A stretch of 64,000 nt of DNA, taken from the NCBI RefSeq assembly GCF_016714285.1, contig NZ_JADJNN010000003.1:558001-622000 (forward strand). The letters run 5' to 3'. A program made the translations under genes and the position numbers. The stretch comes from Nannocystis sp. Its GTDB lineage: Bacteria > Myxococcota_A > Polyangia > Nannocystales > Nannocystaceae. The notes under the pieces were generated by a model. The model made no database searches. It was not told where the DNA came from and saw nothing but the letters and a program-made list of their open reading frames with translations. Of this stretch, positions 18,842 to 27,786 are shown piece after piece. Numbering within the stretch: position 1 is the stretch's first letter; the number at the start of each line of letters is the position of its first letter.

Positions 18842-19685
18842 ACGGCCGCAGCAGCGTGTTGTCGATCAGCCGCACCCCGCCGAAGAACGCCGCCACCGCG
18901 ACCAGCACCGGGCCCGCGACGCTCGCCACTGGTTGCAGCTCGTCGGCGTCGACCAGCGACGCGTAGTCGACCCGCCCCGGCGCGAGCGCCTGCGAGGGAT
19001 CTGCGAGCAGCGCCGCGCTGTCGCGTTCGCCGGCCGCGAAACGCTCGCGCACCGCCGCCAGATAGCGGCTGATCGCCAGCGCCTCCTGCCGCGCCGTGCC
19101 CTTGAGGTTCGTGTTGCGGCTCGACATCGCCAGCCCGTCCGGCTCGCGCACGATCGGCTGCCCGAGCAGCTCGCCGACGAGGTTCAGGTCCGCGTGCATG
19201 CGGCGGAGGATCGCCAGCTGCTGGTAGTCCTTCTCGCCGAACAGCCCCACGCTCGGCTGCACCAGCCCCCACAGCTTGGCCACCACCGTGCACACGCCGC
19301 GGAAGTGACCCGGTCGGCTGGCGCCGCACAGGTGGCGATCGAGGCCCTCGACCTCGACCCAGGTGCGGGTCCCGTTCGGGTACAGCGCGGCGCCATCGGT
19401 CGGACAGAACGCCACGTCGACCCCGCAGCTGGCCGCCTTCGCCAGATCGCCGGCCTCGTCGCGCGGGTAGCGATCGAGGTCCTCGCCCGGCCCGAACTGC
19501 GTCGGGTTGACGAAGATCGACAGCACCAGCTGCCCGGTCGCCCCGGCCCGTCGCCGGCCCTCGCGCAGCAGCGACAGGTGGCCCTCGTGCAGGTAGCCCA
19601 TGGTCGGCACGAAGGCCACCGAGGTGCCCGCCGGCAGTCCAGCGCGCCAGGCCAGCAGCGCCTCGCGCGTGCGCAGCAGTTTCAT
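18840..19685 (-). CDS. panC: Pantothenate synthetase
   Basis: Condenses pantoate with beta-alanine, using ATP, to give pantothenate (the vitamin B5/CoA precursor). 281 residues. The adenylate-binding HxGH is in PTMGYLHEGHLSLL (residues 27-40). Further landmarks are FVNPTQFGPGEDLDRYPRD, the GEKDYQQ segment and the KMSKS-like loop region MSSRNTNL. The ATG at 19685 (MKLLRTREAL) is used because it matches the family; AGGACAGG just before it supplies the ribosome-binding site. It follows panB on the same strand with 69 bases between them, so the pantoate and pantothenate steps are encoded together. Confidence 0.96.
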   Translation of the reverse strand: MKLLRTREALLAWRAGLPAGTSVAFVPTMGYLHEGHLSLLREGRRRAGATGQLVLSIFVNPTQFGPGEDLDRYPRDEAGDLAKAASCGVDVAFCPTDGAALYPNGTRTWVEVEGLDRHLCGASRPGHFRGVCTVVAKLWGLVQPSVGLFGEKDYQQLAILRRMHADLNLVGELLGQPIVREPDGLAMSSRNTNLKGTARQEALAISRYLAAVRERFAAGERDSAALLADPSQALAPGRVDYASLVDADELQPVASVAGPVLVAVAAFFGGVRLIDNTLLRP

Positions 19686-19744
19686 CCTGTCCTTTGGGTC
19701 ATGTCCGCCCACCGCCACCCTCCTGTCCTTTGGGTCATGTCCGC
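19685..19744 (-). repeat. 24-bp direct repeat (two copies) between panB and panC
   Basis: TCCTGTCCTTTGGGTCATGT plus CCGC occurs at 19685-19708 and again at 19721-19744, 36 bases apart. On the minus strand the first copy ends in AGGACAGG directly before the panC ATG, so the repeat carries the panC ribosome-binding site. The motif belongs to the ggacatgtcc-like family seen at other intergenic places. Confidence 0.75.
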
Positions 19745-19754
19745 GAGGACAGCA

Positions 19755-20684
19755 TCAGCCGGGCCCGTAGGTGCCGGGCCCCGCTGCAGTGGCCGGTCGG
19801 CTCGCGTCGGCCGCGGCGAAGCTGTGCTCCTCGCCGGGGAAGCGGCGCTCACGGACCTCGCGGGCGAAGCTGGCGAAGGCCTCACGCACGACCCCGGCCA
19901 GCTCCGCGTAGCGCTTGACGAAGCGCGGCTTGAAGCGGTCGTCGAGGCCGAGCAGGTCCTGCATGACCAGCACCTGCCCGTCGCAGCCGACCCCCGCGCC
20001 GATGCCGATCGTCGGGATCGCCAGGGCCTCGCTGACCTGGCGGGCCAGCGGCGCCGGGATGCCCTCGAGCACCAGGCTGTAGGCCCCCGCGTCCTGCAGC
20101 GCGAGCGCGTCCTGGCGCAGCCGCTCGGCCGCGTCCTGGTCGCGGGCCTGCACGCGAAAGCCGCCGAACTCGTGCACGCTCTGCGGCGTGAGCCCGACGT
20201 GGCCCATCACGGGGATGCCGGCCGACACGATCTTGCGCACCGCCTCGACCGTGCGGGCCCCGCCCTCGAGCTTGACCGCCTCGGCCCCGCCCTCCTGGAT
20301 CAGCCGTCCCGCCGACATCAGCGCCTGCTCCGGGCTCACCTGGTAGCTCATGAACGGCATGTCGACGACCAGGTGGGCCCGCTGCACCGCCCGTCGCACG
20401 CAGCGCGCGTGGTAGGCCATGTGCTCGAGCGTGACCTCGAGCGTGTGCGGGTGGCCCTGCATCACCATCCCCAGGCTGTCGCCGACCAAAATGATGTCGA
20501 CCCCCGCCTCGTCGACCAGGCGGGCGAAGGTGGCGTCGTAGGCCGTCACCATGGCGATCGCCTGTCCCTCGCGCTTGAGCCGCCCGAGGGAGGGAACCGT
20601 CACCCGCTTCGGCTGGGGGGTGGCGGCATCAGGCGCGGGGACGGGGATCTCTCCCGGTCCGCGATGGTTCGGCGGGGTCGACAT
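19755..20684 (-). CDS. panB: 3-methyl-2-oxobutanoate hydroxymethyltransferase
   Basis: Transfers a hydroxymethyl group from methylene-THF to ketoisovalerate, the first step to pantothenate. 309 residues forming a TIM barrel. Signature segments are AYDATFARLVDEAGVD, LVGDSLGMVMQGH, VVDMPFMSYQVSPEQAL, VKLEGGARTVEAV, MGHVGLTPQSVHEFGGFRVQ and IGIGAGVGCDGQVLVMQDLL. The start ATG at 20684 gives a roughly 30-residue proline-rich N-terminal lead before the core; a later start is possible. It is the first gene of the panBC pair. The 255 bases upstream are less GC-rich and separate it from the divergent lipoprotein gene. Confidence 0.96.
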   Translation of the reverse strand: MSTPPNHRGPGEIPVPAPDAATPQPKRVTVPSLGRLKREGQAIAMVTAYDATFARLVDEAGVDIILVGDSLGMVMQGHPHTLEVTLEHMAYHARCVRRAVQRAHLVVDMPFMSYQVSPEQALMSAGRLIQEGGAEAVKLEGGARTVEAVRKIVSAGIPVMGHVGLTPQSVHEFGGFRVQARDQDAAERLRQDALALQDAGAYSLVLEGIPAPLARQVSEALAIPTIGIGAGVGCDGQVLVMQDLLGLDDRFKPRFVKRYAELAGVVREAFASFAREVRERRFPGEEHSFAAADASRPATAAGPGTYGPG

Positions 20685-20939
20685 GCGAGCGGCGCGGAGC
20701 ATATCGCAAAGGCACTGAAGCGCGCCCGAGAAACCCCGAATCACCCCTTCAGACCCGGGGATCGAGTCGCCACAGTTTCGCGCAAACCGGTGCGTAAAAT
20801 CACCGCGATCGCGCATCGAGAAATCTTTGTATGTTGGCTTCCTGAACGTGCCCAGGCAAATCTGGAGGCGATGCGATCGAATTGTCAGCTTCACTGCGCG
20901 GAGCATCGTTCTGGCCGCCCGCACGGCGCTAGCGAGCAG

Positions 20940-21905
20940 GTGAGCTCACCCGCTGGATTCCCGCGCTGGACCCTCGCGCTGCTGTTGCTCGCCGCCTGCG
21001 GTGATAACGGCAACAACGACGGATCTGGCGGCGACACCGACAGCACGGCCGCCAGCGACACCGACGCGCCGACCTCGAGCGACCCCAGCGCGGGCAGTGA
21101 TGACACCGCCGGCGGCGAGGTCGGCCCCAACTTCGGCCTGCTCAGCTTCACCTTCTATCCCGCCGACGCCAGCCCCGCGCCGGCCCAGCTTGGCATGGCC
21201 GGCGCCTGGCGGACGGAGCCCTTCACCACCGACGACTTCTACGCCGTCCGCTCGCTCGCCCTCTTCTTCCCGCCGCCGCCGGCCAAGGCCGACACCCTCG
21301 AGGTCCACGACATGTCGGCCTACGATTGGGGCAAGGCCGACGCCTGGATCACGCTCGGCAACGGCCTGCGCCTGCACAGCGCCGACGCCGACGCGCTCGC
21401 CTGCCTGCAGGTGCTGGAGGACAGCTACCCGGTCTACCTCAGCGACGACGCCGCCTTCTTTGACAAGGCCTGCGCCCCCGACCCCGCGCAGTGGCAGCCC
21501 GCCACCGCCTACGACCTCACCGCCTACGGTGGCGAGGCCTTCGCCGACCAGACCCGCCAGGCCGCGATCACCACCCCGGGCGAGCTCGTGGTCACCGCGC
21601 CCGCGATCGACGTCTTCGACTTCCCGCTCGAGCAGGCCAAGGGCCTCGAGATCAAGTGGGCCGCCGACGACGACCCCGACGACCGCATCATCATCCGCAT
21701 GTGGGATCAGTTCGGCCGCCAGCTCGTCGTCCACGCCAGCGACGACGGCAGCTACACGATCGCCGCCGTCGAGCTCACCAAGCTCGCGGCCGGGCCCGCC
21801 ACCCTCACCGTCGCCCGCGAGCGCAGCCGCGAGCTCGGCCTCGCCGCTGGCAACCTCCGCGTCGTCGCCCGCACCGAAGTCTGGGCCTACCCCGACCTGT
21901 TCTAA
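20940..21905 (+). CDS. Secreted lipoprotein of the DUF1501/cytochrome module
   Basis: About 321 residues. It has a basic/hydrophobic leader ending in the lipobox LLLLAAC, followed by an Asp/Ser/Thr/Gly-rich linker (residues 24-60). A beta-rich globular part without a recognised domain follows (FGLLSFTFYPADASPAPAQL; DDRIIIRMWDQFGRQLVVHA). The GTG at 20940 gives a compact signal peptide; an ATG at 20871 with GGAGG close by would add 23 residues. It is the first of three same-strand genes, followed by a Tat-exported DUF1501 protein and a haem-site lipoprotein, and is predicted to act on the outer or periplasmic face. Confidence 0.75.
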   Translation: MSSPAGFPRWTLALLLLAACGDNGNNDGSGGDTDSTAASDTDAPTSSDPSAGSDDTAGGEVGPNFGLLSFTFYPADASPAPAQLGMAGAWRTEPFTTDDFYAVRSLALFFPPPPAKADTLEVHDMSAYDWGKADAWITLGNGLRLHSADADALACLQVLEDSYPVYLSDDAAFFDKACAPDPAQWQPATAYDLTAYGGEAFADQTRQAAITTPGELVVTAPAIDVFDFPLEQAKGLEIKWAADDDPDDRIIIRMWDQFGRQLVVHASDDGSYTIAAVELTKLAAGPATLTVARERSRELGLAAGNLRVVARTEVWAYPDLF

Positions 21906-21932
21906 TTCTTAGCCGCCTCCAAGGAGCCCAGC

Positions 21933-23441
21933 ATGCAGCGCAGAACCTTCCTCAAGACCGCCGGCGTCGCCACAGCCGCCGGCGCCGCCTTCAGCGTCCT
22001 TCGCCACCCACGGCGTGCGCAGGCCGCCTGGGGCGACTGGCCCGCCGACAAGCTGGACGCGATGATCCCCGGCGATCGCCAGGCCCAGAGCGTGCTCGAG
22101 CTTTACATGTACGGCGGCATGAACGCCTTCGACACCTTCTACACCGTGCCCAAGTGGGGCATGGGCAAGGAGCTGTTCCTCAACGCCTACCTCCCGGAGA
22201 CCAGCGCCCGCTTCCAGAGCTGCGGCTACCCCGGCGAGCTCAGCGAGGCCTTCGCCGACGACGCGATGGGCGAGACGGTCCACCTCGGCCCGTGGATCTC
22301 GGCCCTGCGCGCTCGCCCCGACATCCTCGCCCGCATGCGCATCGTCGTGCAGCGCCACGACCTCCTCCCGCACGAGGGCGCCAACCCCTACGCATTGACC
22401 GGCAGCCGCCTCGGCTCGCCCCGCCTCGCCGGCGTCGGCGCGGCGATCCAGCGCCACTTCCTCGAGCAACCCGGCGGACTGCGGGCCACCCCCTACGCCT
22501 ACGTGCTCTACCCCGGCGTCGAGTTCCCCACCGACAACGTCCGCGCCGCCTCGGCCGTGGGCTTTCATCCCGGCTCGGCACGCCCGCTCAGCGTCACGGT
22601 CGACCCCGACTCCCAGCTCGGCCTCCTGCTCGGCCGGCCCGCGGTGGCCGGGCGCCGCGAGCAGTTCGACGCCGCGATCGACCACTACCTCCGCGCCTAC
22701 CAGCAGCGCTTCCGTCCCGGCGGCAAGGGTGCCCCGACCCGCGCCGCCGAGCGCAGCAACTACGAGTTCGCCCACTTCGCCCGCAACGGCGCGGCCCAGC
22801 TCGAGAGCGTGCTCCCGGCCAGCAGCTTCCAGCCGATCGCCGGCGAGGCCTGCGGCGACAACGAGGCCGTCGACAAGCCGGCCATGCAGGCCCGCCTCGC
22901 CGCCAACCTGCTGACCCGCACCACCGACCGCGCCCGCTACGTGCAGTGGATCGACGGCGGCCTGCGCCCCAACGGCGCCGGCGGCCACGACACCCACGAC
23001 AACCACGTCTACGACGCCTCGCGCAACGTCGGCCACACCATGCAGGCGCTCGTCGACATCATCAACGAGCCCGGCGAGGGCGACCCCGACAAGCTCGACC
23101 TCGACACCACCATGGTCGTCATCAACACCGAGTTCGGCCGCACCCCGTTCCGTCAGGGCGACACCGGCCTCAATCACTGGCCGCAGGGCATGGTCAACGT
23201 GTTCATCGGCGGCCCCGTCTCGGCCAAGGAGAAGGGCATCTACGGCGCCATCACCGAGGACCAGGGCTTCGCCCAGAGCTACATCAGCCCGGCCGAGAAC
23301 CGCATGCTCGTCATGATGGCGCTCGGCATCTACCCCTTCAGCTCGCAGACCTTCGCCGTCGGCGACGTCGCCGGCGGGGTCAAGGACGAGCTCGCGGCCG
23401 CAACCCGCCTGGCCCAGGTCTACCTCGGCCTCAAGGCCTGA
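21933..23441 (+). CDS. DUF1501 domain protein with Tat signal peptide
   Basis: 502 residues. The N-terminus is a twin-arginine signal (MQRRTFLKTAGVATAAGAAF) with cleavage expected near AQA-A. The mature part has DUF1501 (sulfatase/alkaline-phosphatase-fold) features: LELYMYGGMNAFDTFY near the start, a central GGLRPNGAGGHDTHDNH metal-ligand-like segment and the late VVINTEFGRTPFRQG. In Planctomycetes and myxobacteria such genes sit beside DUF1549/DUF1553-type cytochromes, as here. No enzymatic reaction is established for the family. An AAGGAG ribosome-binding site precedes the ATG. Confidence 0.85.
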   Translation: MQRRTFLKTAGVATAAGAAFSVLRHPRRAQAAWGDWPADKLDAMIPGDRQAQSVLELYMYGGMNAFDTFYTVPKWGMGKELFLNAYLPETSARFQSCGYPGELSEAFADDAMGETVHLGPWISALRARPDILARMRIVVQRHDLLPHEGANPYALTGSRLGSPRLAGVGAAIQRHFLEQPGGLRATPYAYVLYPGVEFPTDNVRAASAVGFHPGSARPLSVTVDPDSQLGLLLGRPAVAGRREQFDAAIDHYLRAYQQRFRPGGKGAPTRAAERSNYEFAHFARNGAAQLESVLPASSFQPIAGEACGDNEAVDKPAMQARLAANLLTRTTDRARYVQWIDGGLRPNGAGGHDTHDNHVYDASRNVGHTMQALVDIINEPGEGDPDKLDLDTTMVVINTEFGRTPFRQGDTGLNHWPQGMVNVFIGGPVSAKEKGIYGAITEDQGFAQSYISPAENRMLVMMALGIYPFSSQTFAVGDVAGGVKDELAAATRLAQVYLGLKA

Positions 23442-23454
23442 TCCGGAGGCACCC

Positions 23455-25608
23455 ATGACCACCGCGCACACCCCCAGCACCCTCCGCGGCCTCATCGCCC
23501 TCGGCCTCGCTACGACCCCGCTCGCCTGTCAGGACGACGCCGCCGGCACCGCCACCGAGACCGCCGAGACCGACCCCCCCGCGACCGGCACCGGCGACGG
23601 CGACACCGATGTCCTCCCCACCACCAGCGCCGGCAGCGACAGCGGCGATGACGGCGGCGAGCCGCCCCCGCCCGGCGACCAGGCCGAGGACTGCGACGCC
23701 GGCGACGAGGCCTTCATCAAGCGCCTGATCCCGCTCGTCCAGGGCCGCAAGCCCGAGGGCATGCGCGAGGTCCTGCTGCTCGTCAGCATGATCGAACAGC
23801 TCGACGCCGCCGGCGTCGACGGCCGCGCCGTGGTCGCCCGCGGCCTCGCCAGCGGCCCGCTCTACCTCGGCCGCTGGCGTCAGTTCCTGTGGGAGCAGCT
23901 GCGGATCAACCGCATCGAGATCAAGTCGAACCTCAACTGCTACTCGGTCACCAACGGCCCCAACGCCGGCCCCGAGCTCGCCAAGTTCATCCGCGACAAC
24001 GACGCCAACGGCACCAGCTTCGGCCAGAAGTTCAGCATGGCCGACGTCCTCGAGAGCAGCCTGCGCCTCGACGACCTGAGCCCGCTCTACCGCGCCGACA
24101 TGTTCGCCCGCATGGCCCGCCCGCTCAGCGGGGCCAACATCAGCCCCGAGGAGTTCGAGGTCAACGCCCGCTCGAACTTCGGCGAGATCTTCGAGTCCGC
24201 CTACCTCGGCCGGCGCAGCGGCTGCCTCGAGTGTCACAACAGCGAGGAGTCCGTCACCTTCAACCCCGACCCCAAGCAGAACCACTTCTGGTCGATCCCC
24301 GGCAAGTTCGAGGCCGCGATCTACGGCGCCTCCAAGGGCCGCCCCGAGCAGGAGCTCTACGCCGCGTTCCGCGTCACCGGCTTCACCGTCGAGAAGGGCG
24401 GCGTCCAGGCCTGGGGCATGTCCTCGTGCGGCGGCTTCGACCCCGGCCGCGGCGGCGACCTGCTGAACATCCCCGGCTACCTCGGCGGCAAGCTCCCGGC
24501 CGGGCAGCACCTCTTCGACATCGACCCGCTGTTCAAGTCCGGCTTCGCCAGCCTCGCCGCCGACGGCCTCACGCTGGAGGACAACCTCGACGTCGGCCCC
24601 GACCAGGCGCTCGCCTACCTGACCGCGACCAACATCGTCAACAACGTGTGGAAGGAGCTGCTCGGCCACCCGCTGACGCTGGCCCACAACTTCCCGCGCA
24701 ACGCGAAGCAGCGCGAGATCCTCCAGAACCTCAGCGAGGCCTTCGTCGCCGACGACTACTCGCTGCGCACCCTGATCACCGAGATCGCGGTCCACCCCTA
24801 CTTCAACGTCGACGCCCCCGACCTCTGCGACACCTCGACGCCCTACTTCCTCGAGCCGGTCTACGAGCCCTACTCGATCACCACCGCCGACCCCAACCGC
24901 CGCGGCAACAACGTCGGCGACCGGGTGCAGCGCTTCAGCGCCTGGGTGCTCATCGAGTCGGCGATGCGCAGCATGTGGTGGGACCTCCCGGTCGGCCAGA
25001 TCGCCGCCCAGGACTTCGACTACCCCGCGATCGACTTCCTGCGCGACACCGGCATCTTCCTCAAGGACGCCCAGAACGGCTTCAACGGCGTCGACTTCAA
25101 CGGCCTGCTCGCGTGGGAGAACCGGCTCGCCAACGGCAGCAGCCCCGGGCTCAAGGGCGCGTGTACCGGCCCGCTCGGCCAGCCCTGCTCGCAGTACGAG
25201 TGGATCGAGCTCATGTTGGTCGCGGCCTCGAAGACCTCCGGCACCACGGTGCGAGACCTCGCCGCCGCGATCAAGGATCGCCTGATCACCGAGCCCGTGA
25301 TCGCCGACGACGGCGAGCTCGAAGCGATCGCCGCGATCATGGGCCTGGACCCCGCGAGCAAGATGAGCGCCAACGACGGCGTCGCGCTCGAGCAGGGCGC
25401 GCGCCGCTACGCCGGCCTCCTCTTCAACACCCCGCAGTTCATGCTCTCCGGCGTCCCCAGCCGCGATCAGGACCCCGCCGCGATCCCCAAGTTCGCGGTC
25501 GCCGGCACCGATACAGAGGCGCTCTGCAAGCACCTCGCCCCGCTCATCCTCGCCGACACCTACACATTCACCTGCTCGGCCGACGGCATCAAGCTGGCGA
25601 AGAAGTAG
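23455..25608 (+). CDS. Lipoprotein with one c-type haem site (DUF1549/DUF1585-like partner of DUF1501)
   Basis: 717 residues. The leader ends in the lipobox region LATTPLAC, followed by an acidic Thr/Asp/Gly-rich linker to about residue 80. A helical region follows (GRWRQFLWEQLRINRIEIKS). The segment GRRSGCLECHNSEESVTF around residue 263 contains a CxxCH haem-attachment motif. A long C-terminal part ends with KFAVAGTDTEALCKHLAPLI. The architecture resembles the planctomycete-type cytochromes that accompany DUF1501 proteins; the family assignment is from context. It starts 13 bases after the DUF1501 stop with GGAGG, forming an operon. Its TAG abuts the stop of the convergent gene with no base between. 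Confidence 0.8.
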   Translation: MTTAHTPSTLRGLIALGLATTPLACQDDAAGTATETAETDPPATGTGDGDTDVLPTTSAGSDSGDDGGEPPPPGDQAEDCDAGDEAFIKRLIPLVQGRKPEGMREVLLLVSMIEQLDAAGVDGRAVVARGLASGPLYLGRWRQFLWEQLRINRIEIKSNLNCYSVTNGPNAGPELAKFIRDNDANGTSFGQKFSMADVLESSLRLDDLSPLYRADMFARMARPLSGANISPEEFEVNARSNFGEIFESAYLGRRSGCLECHNSEESVTFNPDPKQNHFWSIPGKFEAAIYGASKGRPEQELYAAFRVTGFTVEKGGVQAWGMSSCGGFDPGRGGDLLNIPGYLGGKLPAGQHLFDIDPLFKSGFASLAADGLTLEDNLDVGPDQALAYLTATNIVNNVWKELLGHPLTLAHNFPRNAKQREILQNLSEAFVADDYSLRTLITEIAVHPYFNVDAPDLCDTSTPYFLEPVYEPYSITTADPNRRGNNVGDRVQRFSAWVLIESAMRSMWWDLPVGQIAAQDFDYPAIDFLRDTGIFLKDAQNGFNGVDFNGLLAWENRLANGSSPGLKGACTGPLGQPCSQYEWIELMLVAASKTSGTTVRDLAAAIKDRLITEPVIADDGELEAIAAIMGLDPASKMSANDGVALEQGARRYAGLLFNTPQFMLSGVPSRDQDPAAIPKFAVAGTDTEALCKHLAPLILADTYTFTCSADGIKLAKK

Positions 25609-26526
25609 TCACCGCCCGACGCCAGGCACCAGCGAACCTCGCGGCCGCAGCTCCGCCAGGCGCCGTTCTGCCAGCGCCCGCTCAGGCGCCTCTGGCTCCG
25701 GGAGGGCGAGGTACGCCTCCCACAGCCGCGCCGCGCTGCCGTTGTTGCGCGCGGCCTGCTGCTCGAGCGCATTCAGGTACAGCCGCTCGTGCAGCGGCAA
25801 CAAGGTGTCGACCGCCCCGCGTTCGCTGCCCGGGGCGCGCAGCGCCAGCAGCTCGCGCTGGGCCGTCTCGGGCGCGCCCGCCCGGTCGTACACCAGCGCC
25901 AGCACGTACACCGAGGTCGCTCGCTGGGCCGTCGGTGCCAGCTCGCGGGCGCGGTAGGCCAGCTCGAGCGCTCGCGGCAGCTCACCCGCCAGCAACGCCG
26001 CGACCGCGGCCGCCCGGTCGGCGCGCCAGCCCTCGACCTCACCGCGCCGCTCCGCCTCGGCCAGCGCGGCGCGGGCCGTGCTCGCCTCACCCAGCCCGAG
26101 CGCCGCGTAGCCGAGGAAGTAATACGTCAACACCGGCGGCGGCTCGCCGCGCCGCTCCGCCTCGACCAGCGCCCGCGTCAACCAGGTCCGGGCTTGCAGG
26201 CGGCTCTCGCGGTAGATCTCCGCGAGCCGCGGCAGTCCGTCGATCAGGTCGATCTGCGGCGGATAGCTCGGCACCTTGACCAGCTCGCGCATCGCCGCCA
26301 GCACCAGCACGGACGGCGCATTCGGGCAGTCGCGGGCCAGCGCCGCCCACGGCGACTCGCCGCTGCTCTCCTCGGATTGCGTGCTGACGCGCTGGAGGAT
26401 CCCCTCCGCCTGGCGCTCACGCTCGCGGCAGCCTGTCCATGGCCGTCCCCCGGCCTCCGCCCACACCGTCGGCCCCGGCGCCTCGACCGGCGCGAGCAAC
26501 AGCGACCCCACCAGCAGCAGCGACAT
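25609..26526 (-). CDS. Secreted TPR-like protein
   Basis: 305 residues. The start is the ATG at 26526, giving a short signal peptide (MSLLLVGSLLLAPVEAPG); in-frame sequence upstream is arginine-rich and non-conserved in character. The mature part is helical and alanine-rich with TPR-like units (TYYFLGYAALGLGEASTARA; RARELAPTAQRATSVYVLAL). It contains two cysteines near the start of the mature chain (TGCRERERQAEG and ALARDCPNAP). It is probably a periplasmic scaffold; no partner can be named. It is divergent from the following membrane protein gene and convergent, with zero spacing, to the haem lipoprotein gene. Confidence 0.75.
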   Translation of the reverse strand: MSLLLVGSLLLAPVEAPGPTVWAEAGGRPWTGCRERERQAEGILQRVSTQSEESSGESPWAALARDCPNAPSVLVLAAMRELVKVPSYPPQIDLIDGLPRLAEIYRESRLQARTWLTRALVEAERRGEPPPVLTYYFLGYAALGLGEASTARAALAEAERRGEVEGWRADRAAAVAALLAGELPRALELAYRARELAPTAQRATSVYVLALVYDRAGAPETAQRELLALRAPGSERGAVDTLLPLHERLYLNALEQQAARNNGSAARLWEAYLALPEPEAPERALAERRLAELRPRGSLVPGVGR

Positions 26527-26681
26527 CGTCGGCGATCGTAGCAGCCCGCGACGAAAGTCGGCGACCGGCGCGAGCGACCTCCTCACCCTGCGAGGCAACT
26601 CCGGCCAACCGCTGGCCCTGCATACCCCACGCGAACAGGCAAAAATTTGGCCCCTGACCCGGCCCATGAAACCCTGCGTCC

Positions 26682-27677
26682 GTGACCCCGCCGCCGCGAA
26701 ATCGCCGTCGCCAGCACCCGGCCAACCGCCGTCGACCGCGGCCCTCCGCGACCCACGGCGCCGCTCGCCGCCACTCACGCTGGCTGGCGCGCCAGCTCCA
26801 GCGCGCCGGCCTGTGGCTGCGCGCCCTGCCGGCCCGCCTACGCAGCACCGCCGACACAGCCGGATCTGGCCGCCTGCTGCGGCCCTGGTCCGAGCCCGCC
26901 GCGCCGCCGAGCAGCGCCGACACCGGCCTGCAGATCGTCCTCGACGACGACGACGCGACGACCCCCACCGGCACCCTCCGCACCCCGGCCGTCCCCGCCA
27001 GTGCCGCGCTCGGCGACCCTGCCGACTCCGCCGCGACCCTCACCGCCGACTCCGGCAACTCCCCTTCCCCCGTCGTTCCCCGCGCCCCGCGCCCGCTCCA
27101 GCGCGCCAGCGCCTTCAGCAAGCAGATCGCCCCGAAGGCCCTCGCCCTCGGCCGCGAGCTCGCGCCCAGGGCCGCCCAGCTCGGCCGACAGTTCGGCCGG
27201 CAACTTGGCCCGCTCGCCCGCCGCAGCGCGGCCGCGACCGGCCAGAGCCTCCGCGCCACCGGCCGCCGCCTGGCCAACTTGCGCCCGCTCCTGCGCCTGC
27301 TCGGCCGCTTCTTCGCCGCGATCGGCGCGGCGACCCTGTGGCTGCTCGGCGGCCTCGCCCGCGGCAGCACGATCGTCGGCGACCGCCTGGCCGGCGCGCT
27401 CGCCCGGCATCAGGCCCTCCTCCTCGCCCTCCTCACCCGCGCCCTGTGGTGGACGGCCCTGGTCCTGCTCTTCCTCGGCGGCCGCGCCCTCGTGGAGATC
27501 CACGAGCGCAGCCCCTTCCTGGCGACCGCACTGCCCTCATTGCTCGCGGGCCTGGCGCTGTGTGCATTCCTCCTGCTGTTCGCCAGCCAGGCGCGCATGC
27601 GCTGGGCGGCCTTCGCCCTCGGCCTCGGACACGGCGGGCTGCTCGCGCTGGTGTGGGTCGTCAGCGCGGTCGCGTGA
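26682..27677 (+). CDS. Membrane protein with long basic, disordered N-terminus
   Basis: 331 residues. The first 60 residues are very rich in Arg/Pro (MTPPPRNRRRQH). Then comes a low-complexity Ala/Ser/Asp stretch and a repeated amphipathic basic helix (ALGRELAPRAAQLGRQFGRQ). The last 110 residues contain about four hydrophobic segments (LFLGGRALVEI; LPSLLAGLALCAFLLLFASQ). The GTG start is at 26682. There is no recognised domain. The basic head on a small membrane anchor could bind nucleic acid or lipid head groups; that is speculation. Confidence 0.65.
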   Translation: MTPPPRNRRRQHPANRRRPRPSATHGAARRHSRWLARQLQRAGLWLRALPARLRSTADTAGSGRLLRPWSEPAAPPSSADTGLQIVLDDDDATTPTGTLRTPAVPASAALGDPADSAATLTADSGNSPSPVVPRAPRPLQRASAFSKQIAPKALALGRELAPRAAQLGRQFGRQLGPLARRSAAATGQSLRATGRRLANLRPLLRLLGRFFAAIGAATLWLLGGLARGSTIVGDRLAGALARHQALLLALLTRALWWTALVLLFLGGRALVEIHERSPFLATALPSLLAGLALCAFLLLFASQARMRWAAFALGLGHGGLLALVWVVSAVA

Positions 27678-27786
27678 TCGCTGATCGCGGGGCACCGTCC
27701 CGCGGATCAATCGCTATTGCCGGGCGGAGAATCTATACACATTTCGCAGCGAGCGCCCGAGCCAAGCAGGCCAAACCCGGCCGGCA

